Shown here: piece by piece, positions 46,437 to 57,410 of the stretch
Numbering within the stretch: position 1 is the stretch's first letter
Layout of the letters: the number at the start of each line of letters is the position of its first letter
From: Ectocarpus siliculosus
Lineage: Eukaryota > Sar > Phaeophyceae > Ectocarpales > Ectocarpaceae
NCBI GenBank assembly: GCA_000310025.1
Contig: FN648690.1
Location: forward strand, 5,533 to 69,532
Direction: 5' to 3'
Length of the DNA: 64,000 nt
The notes under the pieces: generated by a model
The model's input: only the letters and a program-made list of their open reading frames with translations
Told to the model about the DNA's origin: nothing
Database searches by the model: none
Position numbers and translations under genes: made by a program

Positions 46437-49426
46437 GTAGGTACAGTGCGGCTGCTGTTGTGTGTTTTTAGTGTCCATCTGTGGCTCTCGCTGCACCCTG
46501 TTTGTTTGACAAACTCTTTTGGTTGTTGTGGTTGTTGTTGTTGTTGTCTTCGCTTGAAAAAATGTTTCGGTCTCCACTCAGTACCTTCTAATGTCCGTAC
46601 TGGTCTAAGCGGACGCCTTCCATGGTCACCAGCCACTTTGGTACCAGGACAAACGGTTACAGATCGTGGCGCACATGCTACGTACGATGTGTGAGAATAA
46701 TCGTGGCTTTTCCTTTTTCCAAGATGTCACCTTTTTGTTTACGGCGGTCACGTGTTAGGCCGTCCAACTCCTATCGCATTCCGTGGGTACATTTTCGTGT
46801 CGTCCCCATGGAAGATCTCGAACATATATCTTAATGCGACCATAGAATACCGGTTCAGCAATCCTCAGCTCGGGCGTTCCCTCTCCCCGTCGCTCTCGTT
46901 ATCCTCCTTTTCTATCCCCTTTGTCTGCTTCGTGCTCCTAACGTTGAAGCGAGCCCAAGAGCGGTACCAAATTATCGTGGTTCTGGGCAAATGGCATCCT
47001 AACACATACATGCGAGCATTTGCAAGACATGTACGGATTAGAGACATGTCGCGTCGAGTACATGGACAACGACCCGGCTCCTGCTATGCGAATGGTGTTT
47101 GAGCCGGCTTTGGCTCGAAACGATCAGATTTGCTCATGTGAAGGAATCAGTAGGTGAGCACGTCTGGGAAGCAGATCAGCATTGGACCTCGAAGGACCAT
47201 TGGCTTGCCATTTATGAAATTGTTTTTTGGCCTTTTGCCTTCCATCCAAACAGTGTGATAGGAACCGGGATTCACGGAAAAGGTGTAGAAGAAGAAATGT
47301 GGAGAAGAGAGCAAACTACATGAAGCACTGGGGTTGTTCGGGGGCAACAAGCGATCTGAGAAACTAGATAGGAGCCCGTGGAAAGGTGGGAGTCTCATTT
47401 AGATATCTGGAAGGGTCCTCAATTGGGCATGCTAGCGCTATGAGAGTAGATACTCCGGGTGTGCGGTGAGTTATGTGAGTAAGTGCTCTCTTGTGAGCTT
47501 ATGACTGCTGGTATAGCTGCCGTTGTTTCTTGCTCATCAATGCTAACTATTGCCTCACTACGTACATCGCTTTTTCTCTTGGGATATTCGCACGAGTCCT
47601 CACGATAATATTTCCCACGAACCAGCAGCAAACACACACGCAATGCTCACCACCCATTAATTTGTTGTTTTGTTTGTCTTTACTTCAATTCAGGGCTCAC
47701 ACCATTCATGTGTGCCGTTTTGTCTCTAACCCGTGATCACACAGAAGGGTTCCCCTCCCTTAAGCCCCTTGTGCGGTGCTTTTGCCTTCGAATTTCAACG
47801 CCAGAAGAGTGAAGCACTCTCTTCCCTCTGTGGACATACGACCTATGTTTGACTTTCCATCCAGGCCAGGAAAGGAACCGAGAGAAAATCCACTACGTAT
47901 TCCTACAACTAATGGATCGCTTACGCCGGGACAACCCAAAGTGCCAATGCTGCATAGGGAACATGCGGAAAAGAATGGGTTCGGGGGTAGATGGTTTTAT
48001 ATGGTGGGCTTGTGTGCATCTACTATGTAAGACAGTAGGAAGCAACAAAGAATGGTGGTAGCAAGAATGAACCAACACCGTTGACGTCGTTCCTGCACCT
48101 TCACTGCGGTCTACATCACGAGCGTCTGACACCACACGCCAAAATTCCACACGGTAGGGCATAAAAAATGGCGGGCAGTTCTCGATCGCCAACCGGGTGG
48201 CGGGATGCTCACCATCCAGAAGGCAAAAAACAGTCGTTCCCAGGAAGAAGCGCTAACCATCACCGGTTTTCGGCACTGTGTTCTAGAAATAGTTCAGGCT
48301 CGCCAATACGGGAAATGTACTGGAGGAGAATCGACTCAACCTTCAACCATAAATATGATAAATCTCCTGATAAAGGCACCTACCTCAGCCAGCCGTGGAC
48401 CCCATACACTAACCTAATGACCTGTTCTCGACAATGGTGATGAAATACGAAGTTGACCCTCGACCCCAAACTGACGTATCGTAATCGCGGGCCGCAACTT
48501 CGTTGAATCTGCAGGGTAGAGGTGTATGCTTCGCCTCGACAAAAACACCAGTTCCCTGTTCCCGAGTCCTGCCCCTGGAAACACGGTGGGGGGCTCGAAA
48601 AAGTAGGGCACGGATGCGGGAACGTCAATGGACGACCTGTGGAAAATGCCGCAGATTTGTGGCGCTGTATGAAAGAAACATCGTGCAAGTATTCAGGTAC
48701 GCACCGTGCTGTATGGGTACGAGTCGACCAAACCCAACTTCGAGCTCCTCGCGTGATTGCCCTCAATATTCCGCTTTTATCGCCCAGCGCAAGGGATTTT
48801 GGACAACGCGTTTTCACGATTGACCTCCGCCATTCTGCTTCACAAGGTCCGGACACCTTAACCCCACCCTATGGTTTCGCCCGAACATCCCGACCATTGT
48901 GCATTGTTGCCTACTAGATGATTCTCTCCAGTTCGTGGTGATGAGGGACCCTCGTGCAGTGGCTGTCAGCACGTACTTCTACATCAAAAGAAGCCCAATA
49001 CACTTGCATCACCCATCCAGGGGCAAGTCTTTGGACGAGGCCGTGGTGGTGATACTTCCGCAAATCTGCCAGTTCACCACGATTCGACACATCTTGTTCG
49101 ATGGGCAATTGTCAGACAGAAGTGAAATATTCTGGTACGAAGATGCCATGAGAGACCCGCTTGGCTGGTACAACCGATGGGCATCGCTCGCGGGCTTTAC
49201 GCTACCCGCAAGATGGATCAAAGATATCCAGGCGAGCCTGACAGAGGCGGCGGAGAACGATAGGAAGCGCGAACCTCACCCTGGAGGACAAGTTGTGTCC
49301 TCAGACAGAACCTGGGAGGACGAGGTATCTCCGGAGACACGCCTAGAGATGAACTCCATTCTTCGAACGTGGCTGCCAGGGGTACTTCTGGCGCGATTTG
49401 ATGTACCTGCTTCAGAAACTTCGTAA
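46225..49426 (+). CDS. Sulfotransferase, four-exon gene
   Basis: Model: exons 46,225-46,436, 46,950-47,153, 48,515-48,696 and 48,918-49,426, total 1,107 nt (368 residues). Phases agree at all three junctions (2, 2 and 1 leftover bases). Start ATG in GCCATCATGC opens a signal peptide (ASLPLALLGAYAASG), pointing to the secretory pathway or Golgi. Exon 2 begins with the 5'-phosphosulfate (PAPS) loop EPKSGTKLSWFW; exon 4 has the 3'-phosphate motif VMRDPRAVAVSTYFY and the later FWYEDAMRDPLGWYNRW block. In this family these bind PAPS and transfer sulfate to a hydroxyl; a cell-wall polysaccharide substrate is inferred only from the signal peptide and probable algal host. The usual PKSGTTW has Lys in place of the second Thr. 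I see no internal stop. Confidence 0.85.
46515..46650 (-). repeat. Right-type arm-family terminus inside sulfotransferase intron 1
   Basis: GTTGTTGTTGTTGTCTTCGC is followed by diverged versions of the GTACCTTCTAATGTCCGTAC and GGTCACCAGCCA blocks of the right terminus. Only the terminal part is present. Confidence 0.65.
46950..47153 (+). CDS. Sulfotransferase exon 2 (PAPS 5' loop)
   Basis: The acceptor is preceded by a long pyrimidine tract and a CTCCTAAC branch-point-like motif (46,936-46,943). Encodes EPKSGTKLSWFW, THTCEHLQDMYG and a Cys-bearing C-terminal part. Donor TAG|GTGAGC. Confidence 0.85.
47667..47935 (-). mobile_element. tRNA-derived SINE, copy 3 (headless), in sulfotransferase intron 2
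   Basis: It matches the body of the copies at 18,695 and 22,801 (for example CAGGCCAGGAAAGGAACCGA corresponds to the CAGGAGCGGAAGCGAG block), up to CGCTTACGCCGGGA. The match stops just before the B-box, so the promoter head is missing. The most diverged of the three. Confidence 0.75.
48515..48696 (+). CDS. Sulfotransferase exon 3
   Basis: Acceptor TCTGCAG, donor TTCAG|GTACGC. Encodes RVEVYASPRQKHQFP, VGHGCGNVNGRPVENA and WRCMKETSCKYS. No motif by itself, but length and phase bridge exons 2 and 4 and give a normal spacing of about 130 residues between the two PAPS motifs. Confidence 0.72.
48918..49426 (+). CDS. Sulfotransferase exon 4 (3'-phosphate motif, C-terminus)
   Basis: Acceptor CCTACTAG at 48,917; begins DDSLQFVVMRDPR after the split codon. 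A competing acceptor CTCTCCAG at 48,931 would break the phase with exon 3. Ends at TAA 49,424-49,426. Confidence 0.87.
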
Positions 49427-50430
49427 CACATTCCGTTTGTCTGTAGAGGTTACCAACCTATTGAAACAGGAAAAGACAAGGAGAGGCACGGCCCGGAAAG
49501 GGTGTAGAGATGCACCGCAGCGAATTCACGACACTCCCTGCAGATTGTAGCGCATGGCATGTGCCGAGGCCGTTGTCAGCATCATCGGTGTATTGCTGGG
49601 CGCTGCAAGGCGCTGCAAGTGGTCGTGGGGTTGAAGCTCAGCAAGAAGACTGCCCTGTTATGGTAGAAAGTGTATGTCGGATGTGTGCGATGTTGTATAT
49701 GTTCGGTGGTAGGACGGCTGTGTGTAATCATCACTCTTGCCCCGACGGAGGAGGTACATGATATTATACGCTTTACAGCAGAAGTCTGTACGACGCGCAC
49801 AAATTGGTTTTCGTATGCGTTGAGCTTTGTTTCCCGCAGTATTGGTGATTATTTGCCCTAACTACTGCAATCCAATGCGACATTTCGTCGTGTGAAAGTA
49901 CCGGTTGGGAAGATTGCCATCTGCAGCAACAGGGTGCACCTTTTGCCACGCTTGTACAACATATGGCGGTGGTGTAGAGCATTAAGCTACAGAACGATCA
50001 CAAATCTAAATGATTGATCTTTGCCTCATCGAAAAAAGCTTGTGCAATCTCATTCACGTATACGTACATCATAGAAGTAAATGTAACGAGGGTTATGGAT
50101 TGATCCCCGCCCCTGTTTGGGGTGCTAGGCAGTGTATACTGTCTACGGGGCCTTCGGGGGAGTTCGCGGATGAAATGTGTTGATGGGCATGCTGCATGGC
50201 GATGGTGTCGCCTCCCGCATATCTCTCACTCTCTAAGCAACAAGGTCTTGAGTCAACCTTCATTCTCTTTCGGCCTCTGACGAACTACCACACCCAAACA
50301 CAAAATGTTGTAATGCCTGGTGTTGGTAGTGGGTATGTTGCGTCTGAGCTGTATGTGCCGGGCCAAAGGGGGCCCATCAGATCTCGCGAGAAGCCATTGG
50401 AACGCATGATATTTCTTGGCACTCGAACAG
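49427..50430. other. Downstream of the sulfotransferase, nothing recognised
   Basis: Expected to hold the 3' UTR. No poly-A signal could be fixed, and no repeat shared with the window was seen. Confidence 0.35.
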
Positions 50431-50432
50431 AA

Positions 50433-50583
50433 CCCATGATAATCCATGAGAATCCATGAGACTCAATTGGACTAAATGAGAACCCAAGAGGGTCCATGAT
50501 TCTGAGAGCCCATGATAATCCATGAGAATCCATGAGACTCAATTGGACTTAATGAGAAGCCAAGAGGGTCCATGATTCTGAAG
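50433..50583 (+). repeat. 76-bp tandem duplication
   Basis: Two units, each beginning CCCATGATAATCCATGAGAA and ending GGGTCCATGATTCTGA, differ at only a few sites. Directly abuts the palindromic inner end of an arm copy. Confidence 0.9.
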
Positions 50584-51190
50584 CTTTAGCTTCAGTCTCA
50601 TCTTTCAATATTCATTCGTGGAACTTTTATTCGCATAGCCCACCCCTTGCCCGACCCTGTCTCAAATGCCGATCCCGAGCTACAGTGTAAATCTCGTGGC
50701 GTGTCGAGTGTGGTTCGGTGTGGAATCGCAAACCATGAGCCGTCCCCGAGTTTGAGCAGCTTCCGCCTCCTGTGGCCGGCAAGAGTCGACCTTGACTGTT
50801 CCTTGCCCTGTTTCGCCATGGGAACGGCCGGTTGAACAGCGAAAGAGGGTCCTGCGTGCTGCGCGCCACAATCTTTTTTTATTTATTTTTTGCGTTTGTT
50901 CTTGAGTGACCATTGTACACATGCGGCTGCTGCTGCGGTTGCTGCCGTTATGCTCGGAATGTGCTGCAATGGTCGTACGGTTATCGTAGTCAGGTTTGAC
51001 AACAGTCTGCTCGTTCGTACAGCGGTAGCGGTGCGCATCTATCGCGACGGCAAGCGCATTGAGATAATAGTTCGTCCGTCGTGCTTCTAGTCTACACAGA
51101 TAGTCGTGTTCTTCTTTGTTGCCACTTCATACGAGTTGGAAAGAAAGAAAGTATCCACCAACTTACAGGCAGTATCTATTCCCAAGCTCT
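50578..51190 (-). repeat. Right-type arm copy
   Basis: Starts at the palindrome GAAGCTTTAGCTTC (50,580) and matches 17,862-17,580 in reverse closely, then parts of the right arm out to about 51,130, with an internal deletion. A second AAGCTCTAGCTTG motif follows at 51,184. Confidence 0.8.
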
Positions 51191-52007
51191 AGCTTGTGGG
51201 TCTCAGTACCCCCCCCCGGCACGCTTGGGTGGACCCAGCAAACCACGCGTGAGGTGAACCAAGCATCGCAACGCCGGGGGGGGCAGAGGAGACTCCATCT
51301 AAAAGTATAGTGTACAGCAGTATGTAGTCTTGTACCTGGAGTAGTACTACTGCTGTATAGAGGTGTGCGTGCATACAATAGAGTGGCTGCGGTGACATCT
51401 ATCTAGCGTACAACGGGCTCCATCGCAAAGAACCTGAGGAGTTCTATCAAGTGTCTGTTGGTGCTGCTGGTGCACACCTTTGTACGCACTGCAGCTGTGT
51501 GTGTGAACCTCTCGCTGTGTGTACCATGGCGGCACTGCTGTGATGGTACATACAGGTACTCCATGCATATTGTATGCAGACGTAGCAAGATCTTGTAGCT
51601 TGCAGTCACACCGCACATGGGACGGAGCCCCCGGATACCCCTCAGTACAAAATCATCAATCGTAGGGGGGGGGGGGGGGGGGGCAAGACCAATGTCGCTT
51701 CTTTGTGACCTGGGCTGCGGGAGGTGCGTCCCCGGGAACCAAAACGCCTGGTACAACATCACATCAGCAGCAGCAGCAGACAACCCAACCTACGTGTAGC
51801 AATACAGCGTAGCCATCATACCCGCCAGCCTCCTGCCAGGCTGCTCTGCTGCAGGCTACTACTACTGCTGTAACACAGACGGTTGCTACTGCCATGAGCT
51901 AGCACGGAATGGATTGTCAGACACCAAGCAGTGTAGGTTCGTAGCAGCTCTCTGTGTGATGTTAGCTCTGTGCCTCGGTTTAGGAACCACAGAGCAGCGT
52001 GGATGTA
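51191..52007. other. Low-complexity and unassigned sequence
   Basis: Contains a G-rich tract near 51,277-51,287 and a run of 19 G at 51,665-51,683, prone to sequencing error. Several repeats of CAGCAG/CTGCTG type. The motif order near 51,277-51,300 recalls a polypurine tract beside an LTR, but no partner LTR was found. Confidence 0.4.
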
Positions 52008-54219
52008 CAGTCGACCCCGCTTTAAGGACGCACATGGTTTTTCTTCAAAAAAAGCGTCCTTAAGGGCTATTGTTAGGGTTATTGTTACCGCAACGAAAAA
52101 AAAACGCTTTTTTCCACGGAACGGTGAAAAGAAGATCCGAATATTTTTCGCTTGTTCTAATCGTGATGTCATCGCGAAACGCACGTTTCCTTCCCTGAAT
52201 ACACGTTTTGCTCGACACACAACAGGTTGACATGGTATTGCTCACCATAGAGCAGCGGTGAAAGCGCAATGAGCAGCACCCGACACAGAGGACAACACAC
52301 TTAGAAAGATCCCGTCCACCTGGCCTGCTGTTTTCAGTTTTTAGCAACAACAGGCGCACGGCAGAGTGCCGCCACCTGGGTGTTGCTTGCGATTTCTTCA
52401 GTTTGCCAGCTCATTTTTCACGGTTGCGACTCCCATCCTTGACCACCACCTGCCCAAAGGTAGACGAGCTCAACAATCATAGGGCGGCAGCCGCGCTGAC
52501 GGCCAGCATCATATAGATGGCCAATCCGAAAGAATTAGCGTGTCGGAGGCCCTGTTGCTCTACTGCGGCGTGGTGCCGTGGATTGATGTTGATGCGTCCG
52601 ACCAAAAACGCATCATCTCGCCGCATTTTTTCCAACGGCATTTTGGTGAGGTGGCACACGTCTCTAACACACTTTATTGAGCAGCACCCAAGCACCCAAT
52701 ACCCACGAAGCAGCACGGCGCCGGGAGATGGTATCATATAGACAACCGAACCGAAGGAATCAGCGCGTTGGAGGTCTTGCTGCTGCTGCTGTACTCGTTC
52801 TACTGTTTCCGTGTTTGCTATGTGTGATCGAAAAAAATCCCCAAGCACCAACAGCAGCAGTTGAAGACGAGAGCACCACGCAATGCCTAGTTTTGGGCCA
52901 AGAACGGATTGAACGCCGCTTCTGCCGCTTGTCCATCTCCACAACAGACCTGGACGTGAGTCTGGCAGGTCTTTCTGGCGTTCTCAGTGATGTTAACAGC
53001 GCCCGCGGTGCGCTTGTCCAATGTTTCTGTCAAAAACACAAATTCGTTTAAGGGTGCTCTGCTTCTTATCGACCAATAAAACACCAAAAAAAAAACGAAA
53101 CCGTTTTTTCTTGAACACATATGGAGGCGTTTTTGAACGAAAGCGTGAAAAGAAGGAGCCCGGTTTTTTTGGGGCTTGCTACTTGAACGAATTCGTGTTT
53201 TTGACAGAAGCATCGGACAAGCGCACCGCGAGGCGCTGTAACATCACTGAGAACGCTAGAAAGACCTGCCAGACTTACGTCCAGGTCTGTTGTGGAGATG
53301 GACAAGCGGCAGAAGCGGCGTTCAGTCCGTTCTTGGTCCAAAACTAGACATTGCGTGGTGCTCTCGTCTTCGACTGCTGCTGTTGGTGCTGGGGAATTTT
53401 TTTCGATCACACATAGCAAATACGGAAACAGTAGAACGAGTACAGCAGCACCACCAAGACCTCCAAAGCGCTGATTCCTTCGGTTCGGCTGTCTATATGA
53501 TACCATCTCCCGGCACCGTGCTGCTTCGTGGGTATTGAGTGCTTGGGTGCTGCTCAATAAAGTGTGTTAGAGACGTGTGCCACCTCACCAAAATGCCGTA
53601 GGAACAATTGCGGCGAGATGTGATCTGTTTTTGGTCGGACACATCAACATCAATCCACGGCGTCACGCAGCAGTAGAGCAACAGGGCCTCCAACACGCTA
53701 ATTCTTTCGGATTGGCCATCTATATGATGCTGGCCGTCAGCGCGGCTGCCGCCCTATGATTGTTGAGCTCGTCTACCTTTGGGCAGGTGGTGGTCAAGGA
53801 TGGGAGTCGCAACCGTGAAAAATGAGCTGGCAAACTGAAGAAATCGCAAGCAACACCCAGGTTGCGACACTCTGCCGTGCGCCTGTTGTTGCTGAAAACT
53901 GAAAACAGCAGGCCGGATGGACGGGATCTTTCTAAGTGTGTTGTCCTCTGTGCCGGGTGCTGCTTATTGCGCTTTTATCGCTGCTCTATGGTGAGCAATA
54001 CCATGTCAACCTGTTGTGTGCCGAGCAAAGCGTGTATTCAGGGAAGGAAACGTACTTTTTGCGATGACATCACGAAAAGAACAGGCAAAAAAAAGTCGGG
54101 TTTTCTTTTAACCGTTCCGTTTAAAAAAGAACGATTTCGACGTTGCGTTAATAATAACCGTAAAGCGGGTTTTGTCCTTAATTTTCCGGGGACGATAACT
54201 CGCCAACCCCGGGGTCGAT
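52008..54219. mobile_element. 2.2 kb near-palindromic (foldback) DNA element with pogo/mariner-like ends
   Basis: Left arm 52,008-53,051 and right arm 53,182-54,219 are reverse complements over about 1.04 kb, with a 130-base spacer (centre near 53,116). Inner arms are nearly identical; the outer 150 bases are more diverged. The left end is TA-CAGTCGACCCCGCTTTAAG and the right end GGGGTCGATCG, resembling the CAGTCGACCCCGC-type ends of pogo/Tigger-like elements. Both arms carry the same open frame (52,677-53,051 plus; 53,557-53,066 minus), but their differences are mostly amino-acid changing, so coding is doubtful. No transposase is present: non-autonomous. Confidence 0.85.
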
Positions 54220-54289
54220 CGAGGCATGCTGTAGCTCAAACGACTCGGCTATTGATAGGGAAGGGCAGTACGAAATTTCAGCACCTTAT

Positions 54290-55512
54290 TTTAGATTCTT
54301 CTATGACCAAGGCGTGTCAACTGCGATCCATGCTTCGGGTCTCCATACCGTGGCGTCGCCTTCTCCTGTGGCCTTCGTCGACGCTCGTCATCACCCCCTT
54401 CATTGAACGTTTTCTCCGTCATCGTCACCTTCAGGCGAAATTGTCATCACCGTCGAGATTCTGAGTTTCAGTATTGTGCGTGATATACCATGGTATGTTT
54501 TATGTGCTTATGTCGTGTGTGTATGTGTTCAATATCGCCATTGTGCGCGGGATACAGGGCGAATCGTCGCGTCCCTTTTTCCGCCCTCGACCTTTTCTGT
54601 CCTGGAGCAATTAGTTTTGCTTATTTGGGCTACGTTGGTTGGTAGGTTTTGTCGCAGGCGTAACATGGTCGGCACTGTTGATCGTTCAACCTGTCTATCT
54701 ATGTAGTCATGCCTTCCTTACCAGCGAAATCAACTCCATGACCCTGAGGTGGTGTGCCTGCCGTGGCTTCCCATTGCTTATTTTTACTTGGGTTTTGAAG
54801 TTAATCTTTTGTTGTTGTTGGTGTACAATAGACGCTTTCGGGTGGTCACTCTCATTCGTCCAGTTGAGATACGCGCCCGTGCGCGTAAAAGAGTGGTGTG
54901 CAGCATTTTGATATTGATTTTGTATGGTCATTTATGGTAATTAATGTGCTTTGTAGCATTTCTCTTACCTAGTTTTATCCCTTTCCGTGGATAATAGCAT
55001 TTTCATTGAGCTGCAGTTGTGTTGTCAACTTGGTGTAAGCAAGCTTTGCCTCAATGGTGGTGTGGGGGGTAGATTCGGGATATTTCTACAGCTCCCCTTT
55101 CCTTTGGATGCTATTGTGAAGAGTCATATCTTTCGATCCAGGAGTATTAACCATCAGCTCTTCTGGATCGGGCTAATTGGATTTGAGTATAGAATCTGCA
55201 TAGATGATCTTCAGGGTGGGCTAGTGTTAAGGAGTATTGCTGTTGGGCCTAGGTAGGGTTATCTTGGTCTAGAATAGGATGTGAGATGGCCGGGAGGTAT
55301 ACCTCTGAGGGACCATACCACATCAGGACTCCGCTATCTGCGTGTCCCCTAGTTGCTGAGAGCAAGATCCCCTCCTCAATCAGACCTTCCTCGCTATCAG
55401 TTCAAGCAACATCTCATTTCTACACAATCGTGGAGACAAGGCGTCAAGCGACCGTACCTCTTTCTTTACCCTAGGACCCAGCTGCTTCCAACAGCTGGAG
55501 CTCCTTTATACG
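54290..55512 (+). repeat. Interspersed repeat B, copy 2 (empty SINE site)
   Basis: Inverted match to 22,490-24,010 without the SINE; the empty site reads CTGCATAGATGATCTTC at 55,196-55,212. No protein domain recognised. Confidence 0.82.
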
Positions 55513-55649
55513 ATCCTGTTGGAATATCGCTGTTAGAAATGGGGTGGGTACCCCCTGGTCACACCCCGATCGTGCCAGAACGAGGAACTACACCGTCTGC
55601 TGGCCAACACAGGCCAGTATCATGAGGTCATGCACAAACCCTCTGCAGA

Positions 55650-56560
55650 TATCTAAAATTCAGGGCGTTCTGCATCGTGTTGGCCGCACACGAGCCGAAA
55701 ACGTCAACCCTGCGACATTGCTCTGCTGACGCTCTTCCTTTCGGCCGAAAAGAGGCGTTTTTGCGCCTGCTGCATGTGTGACCAATTCAAAACGCATGCC
55801 GGAGAGAGGCCTTTGGCCGACGACATCCACAAACTGTAGCCAATGGCGTGTGATCATACTCATACCCTCTGCTCGCGTCCCAGAAACAGAGCGTATTGTC
55901 CAGTTTTGATTGCACACGGCCTGCAAACGTGAACCAAAGTGTGTTGCGGGGTTGACTTTCTTGGGCTTTTTTCTTGTTCCGCCGCGTGTTTGTTTCGTGT
56001 GTCACCCGCGACCAGTCAAAAACGCATGCCAGAGAGAGGCCTTTGGCCGACGACATCCACAAACAGCAGACAGTGGCGTGTGATCATACTCATACCCTCT
56101 GCTCGCGTCCCAGCAACAGAGCGTATTGTCTAGTTTTGATTGCACACGGCCTGCAAACGTGAATCGAGGTGTGGTTTGGTGTTGCCTTTTTTGGACGCTG
56201 CCTTTTTTTTCTGCTGCTTGCTCCGAGTCAAGTGTGATCAGTGTACAACGCATGCCATCAGAGAGAGGCCTTTGGCCGACGACATCTACAGACTGCAGCC
56301 GACAGCGTGCGACGATACACATGCACTCTGCAGGCGACCCATAAACAGGGCGCTCGGTGTCTTGTTGGTCGCACACGAGCCAAAACCGTGTTCTGAAGCA
56401 TGTTGTGACTCACAAGAACATGAATCAGTCTCTTTTTTCCCTTCAGAAAAAAATATACCTCGAGGAAAACCGTGAGACGGTCGTTTGGATTTTGATCATT
56501 TTTTCCGTGCAGGCCACCCCCCCCCGACCGAGAGAAGAACCAAATCTCTAAAATAATCAC
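55650..56560 (+). repeat. Interspersed repeat C with GGCCTTTGGCC units, copy 2
   Basis: Three tandem units of about 230 bases, each with GAGAGAGGCCTTTGGCCGAC and CATACCCTCTGCTCGCGTCC or a variant, followed by the end block at about 56,400-56,560. Inverted relative to 29,545-30,140. Confidence 0.82.
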
Positions 56561-56656
56561 ACCGTAAGAGTCAGCCGAAGGGTTTCGGATGCTGTAATGT
56601 GGTCCGACTTTCGGACGCTTCCGCACACTTGCTGGTACAGCTTGCACATATGTTCG

Positions 56657-56688
<32 letters not shown>

Positions 56689-57270
56689 CTCACATAAGCT
56701 CTATAGTCCACAAAAATGGGGAGCCCGTGGTCGCCAAACCCGGCACATACGACGCCGCGGGGAAACAAAAAAAGACTAGAGTACAAACCACTCGGAAAAA
56801 GAAAACAAAACGATAGAAAGAAAATAACGGCTACCGCACCCACCGGTCGAGAAAAGGAGCTCTAGGAAACCGATCAAAATATAACAATACAAAAACATAG
56901 CCAAAAAGAAAAAAGAAAAAGGCAGACGCTTCCCACACCCGCCTACAAAGAATCAAAGGGTACCGTACCAGCATCAGGCACTACGCACCAGGGCATGGGA
57001 GTAATGGAGGCAACAGAACAAAAAGGTGGCAGATGGGCAGAAAGCTATACATATAAAAGCGAAAGCAACAGCAAAAGGGAGATCAAGGTACCCAACAAGG
57101 CAGAGTAGGAAGGGAGTACATGAAAAAAGAAGCACAGCACAGAGGCCGAAGGCAATACAAAGGACATACAGGAGTATAGCATACAGCAGGGAGGGGAACA
57201 GGGCGCAACAACATCGGCCGGGTACATAGTTCAGTTCGCCACAAGTGCTGCCTCGGCTGCCCTACTCGCT
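56561..57270. other. A-rich intergenic stretch with (GTT)n
   Basis: A (GTT)10-like run at 56,658-56,687, then purine-rich sequence. It may include the 3' end of the LINE that follows, but no poly-A tail was fixed. Confidence 0.4.
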
Positions 57271-57410
57271 TCTACAGCAGCAGCGCGCGGTCGCCGTTTC
57301 TTCCCCCCCACCGCCGCTTCCCCGACTCTCTTTCTCTTCGGTCCCGAGATGGCCGTACCCCCTGCTTCTGCTTCCCTCGCGCGCTGGCGCTTCGCGGACG
57401 CTTCCGCCTC

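Noticed and set aside
51665-51683. G19 run as a polypurine tract of an LTR element
   Set aside because: No TG-initiated repeat with a partner follows, and homopolymers of this length are error-prone.
52677-53557. Mirrored open frames of 124 and 163 codons in the palindrome arms as a gene pair
   Set aside because: The two copies differ mostly by amino-acid changes, which is what neutral drift in a repeat would give. No start context, intron or known domain supports them.
55740-56420. C2H2 zinc-finger gene
   Set aside because: HAGERP-like linkers appear, but Cys and His pairs are not spaced correctly and stops interrupt the units.
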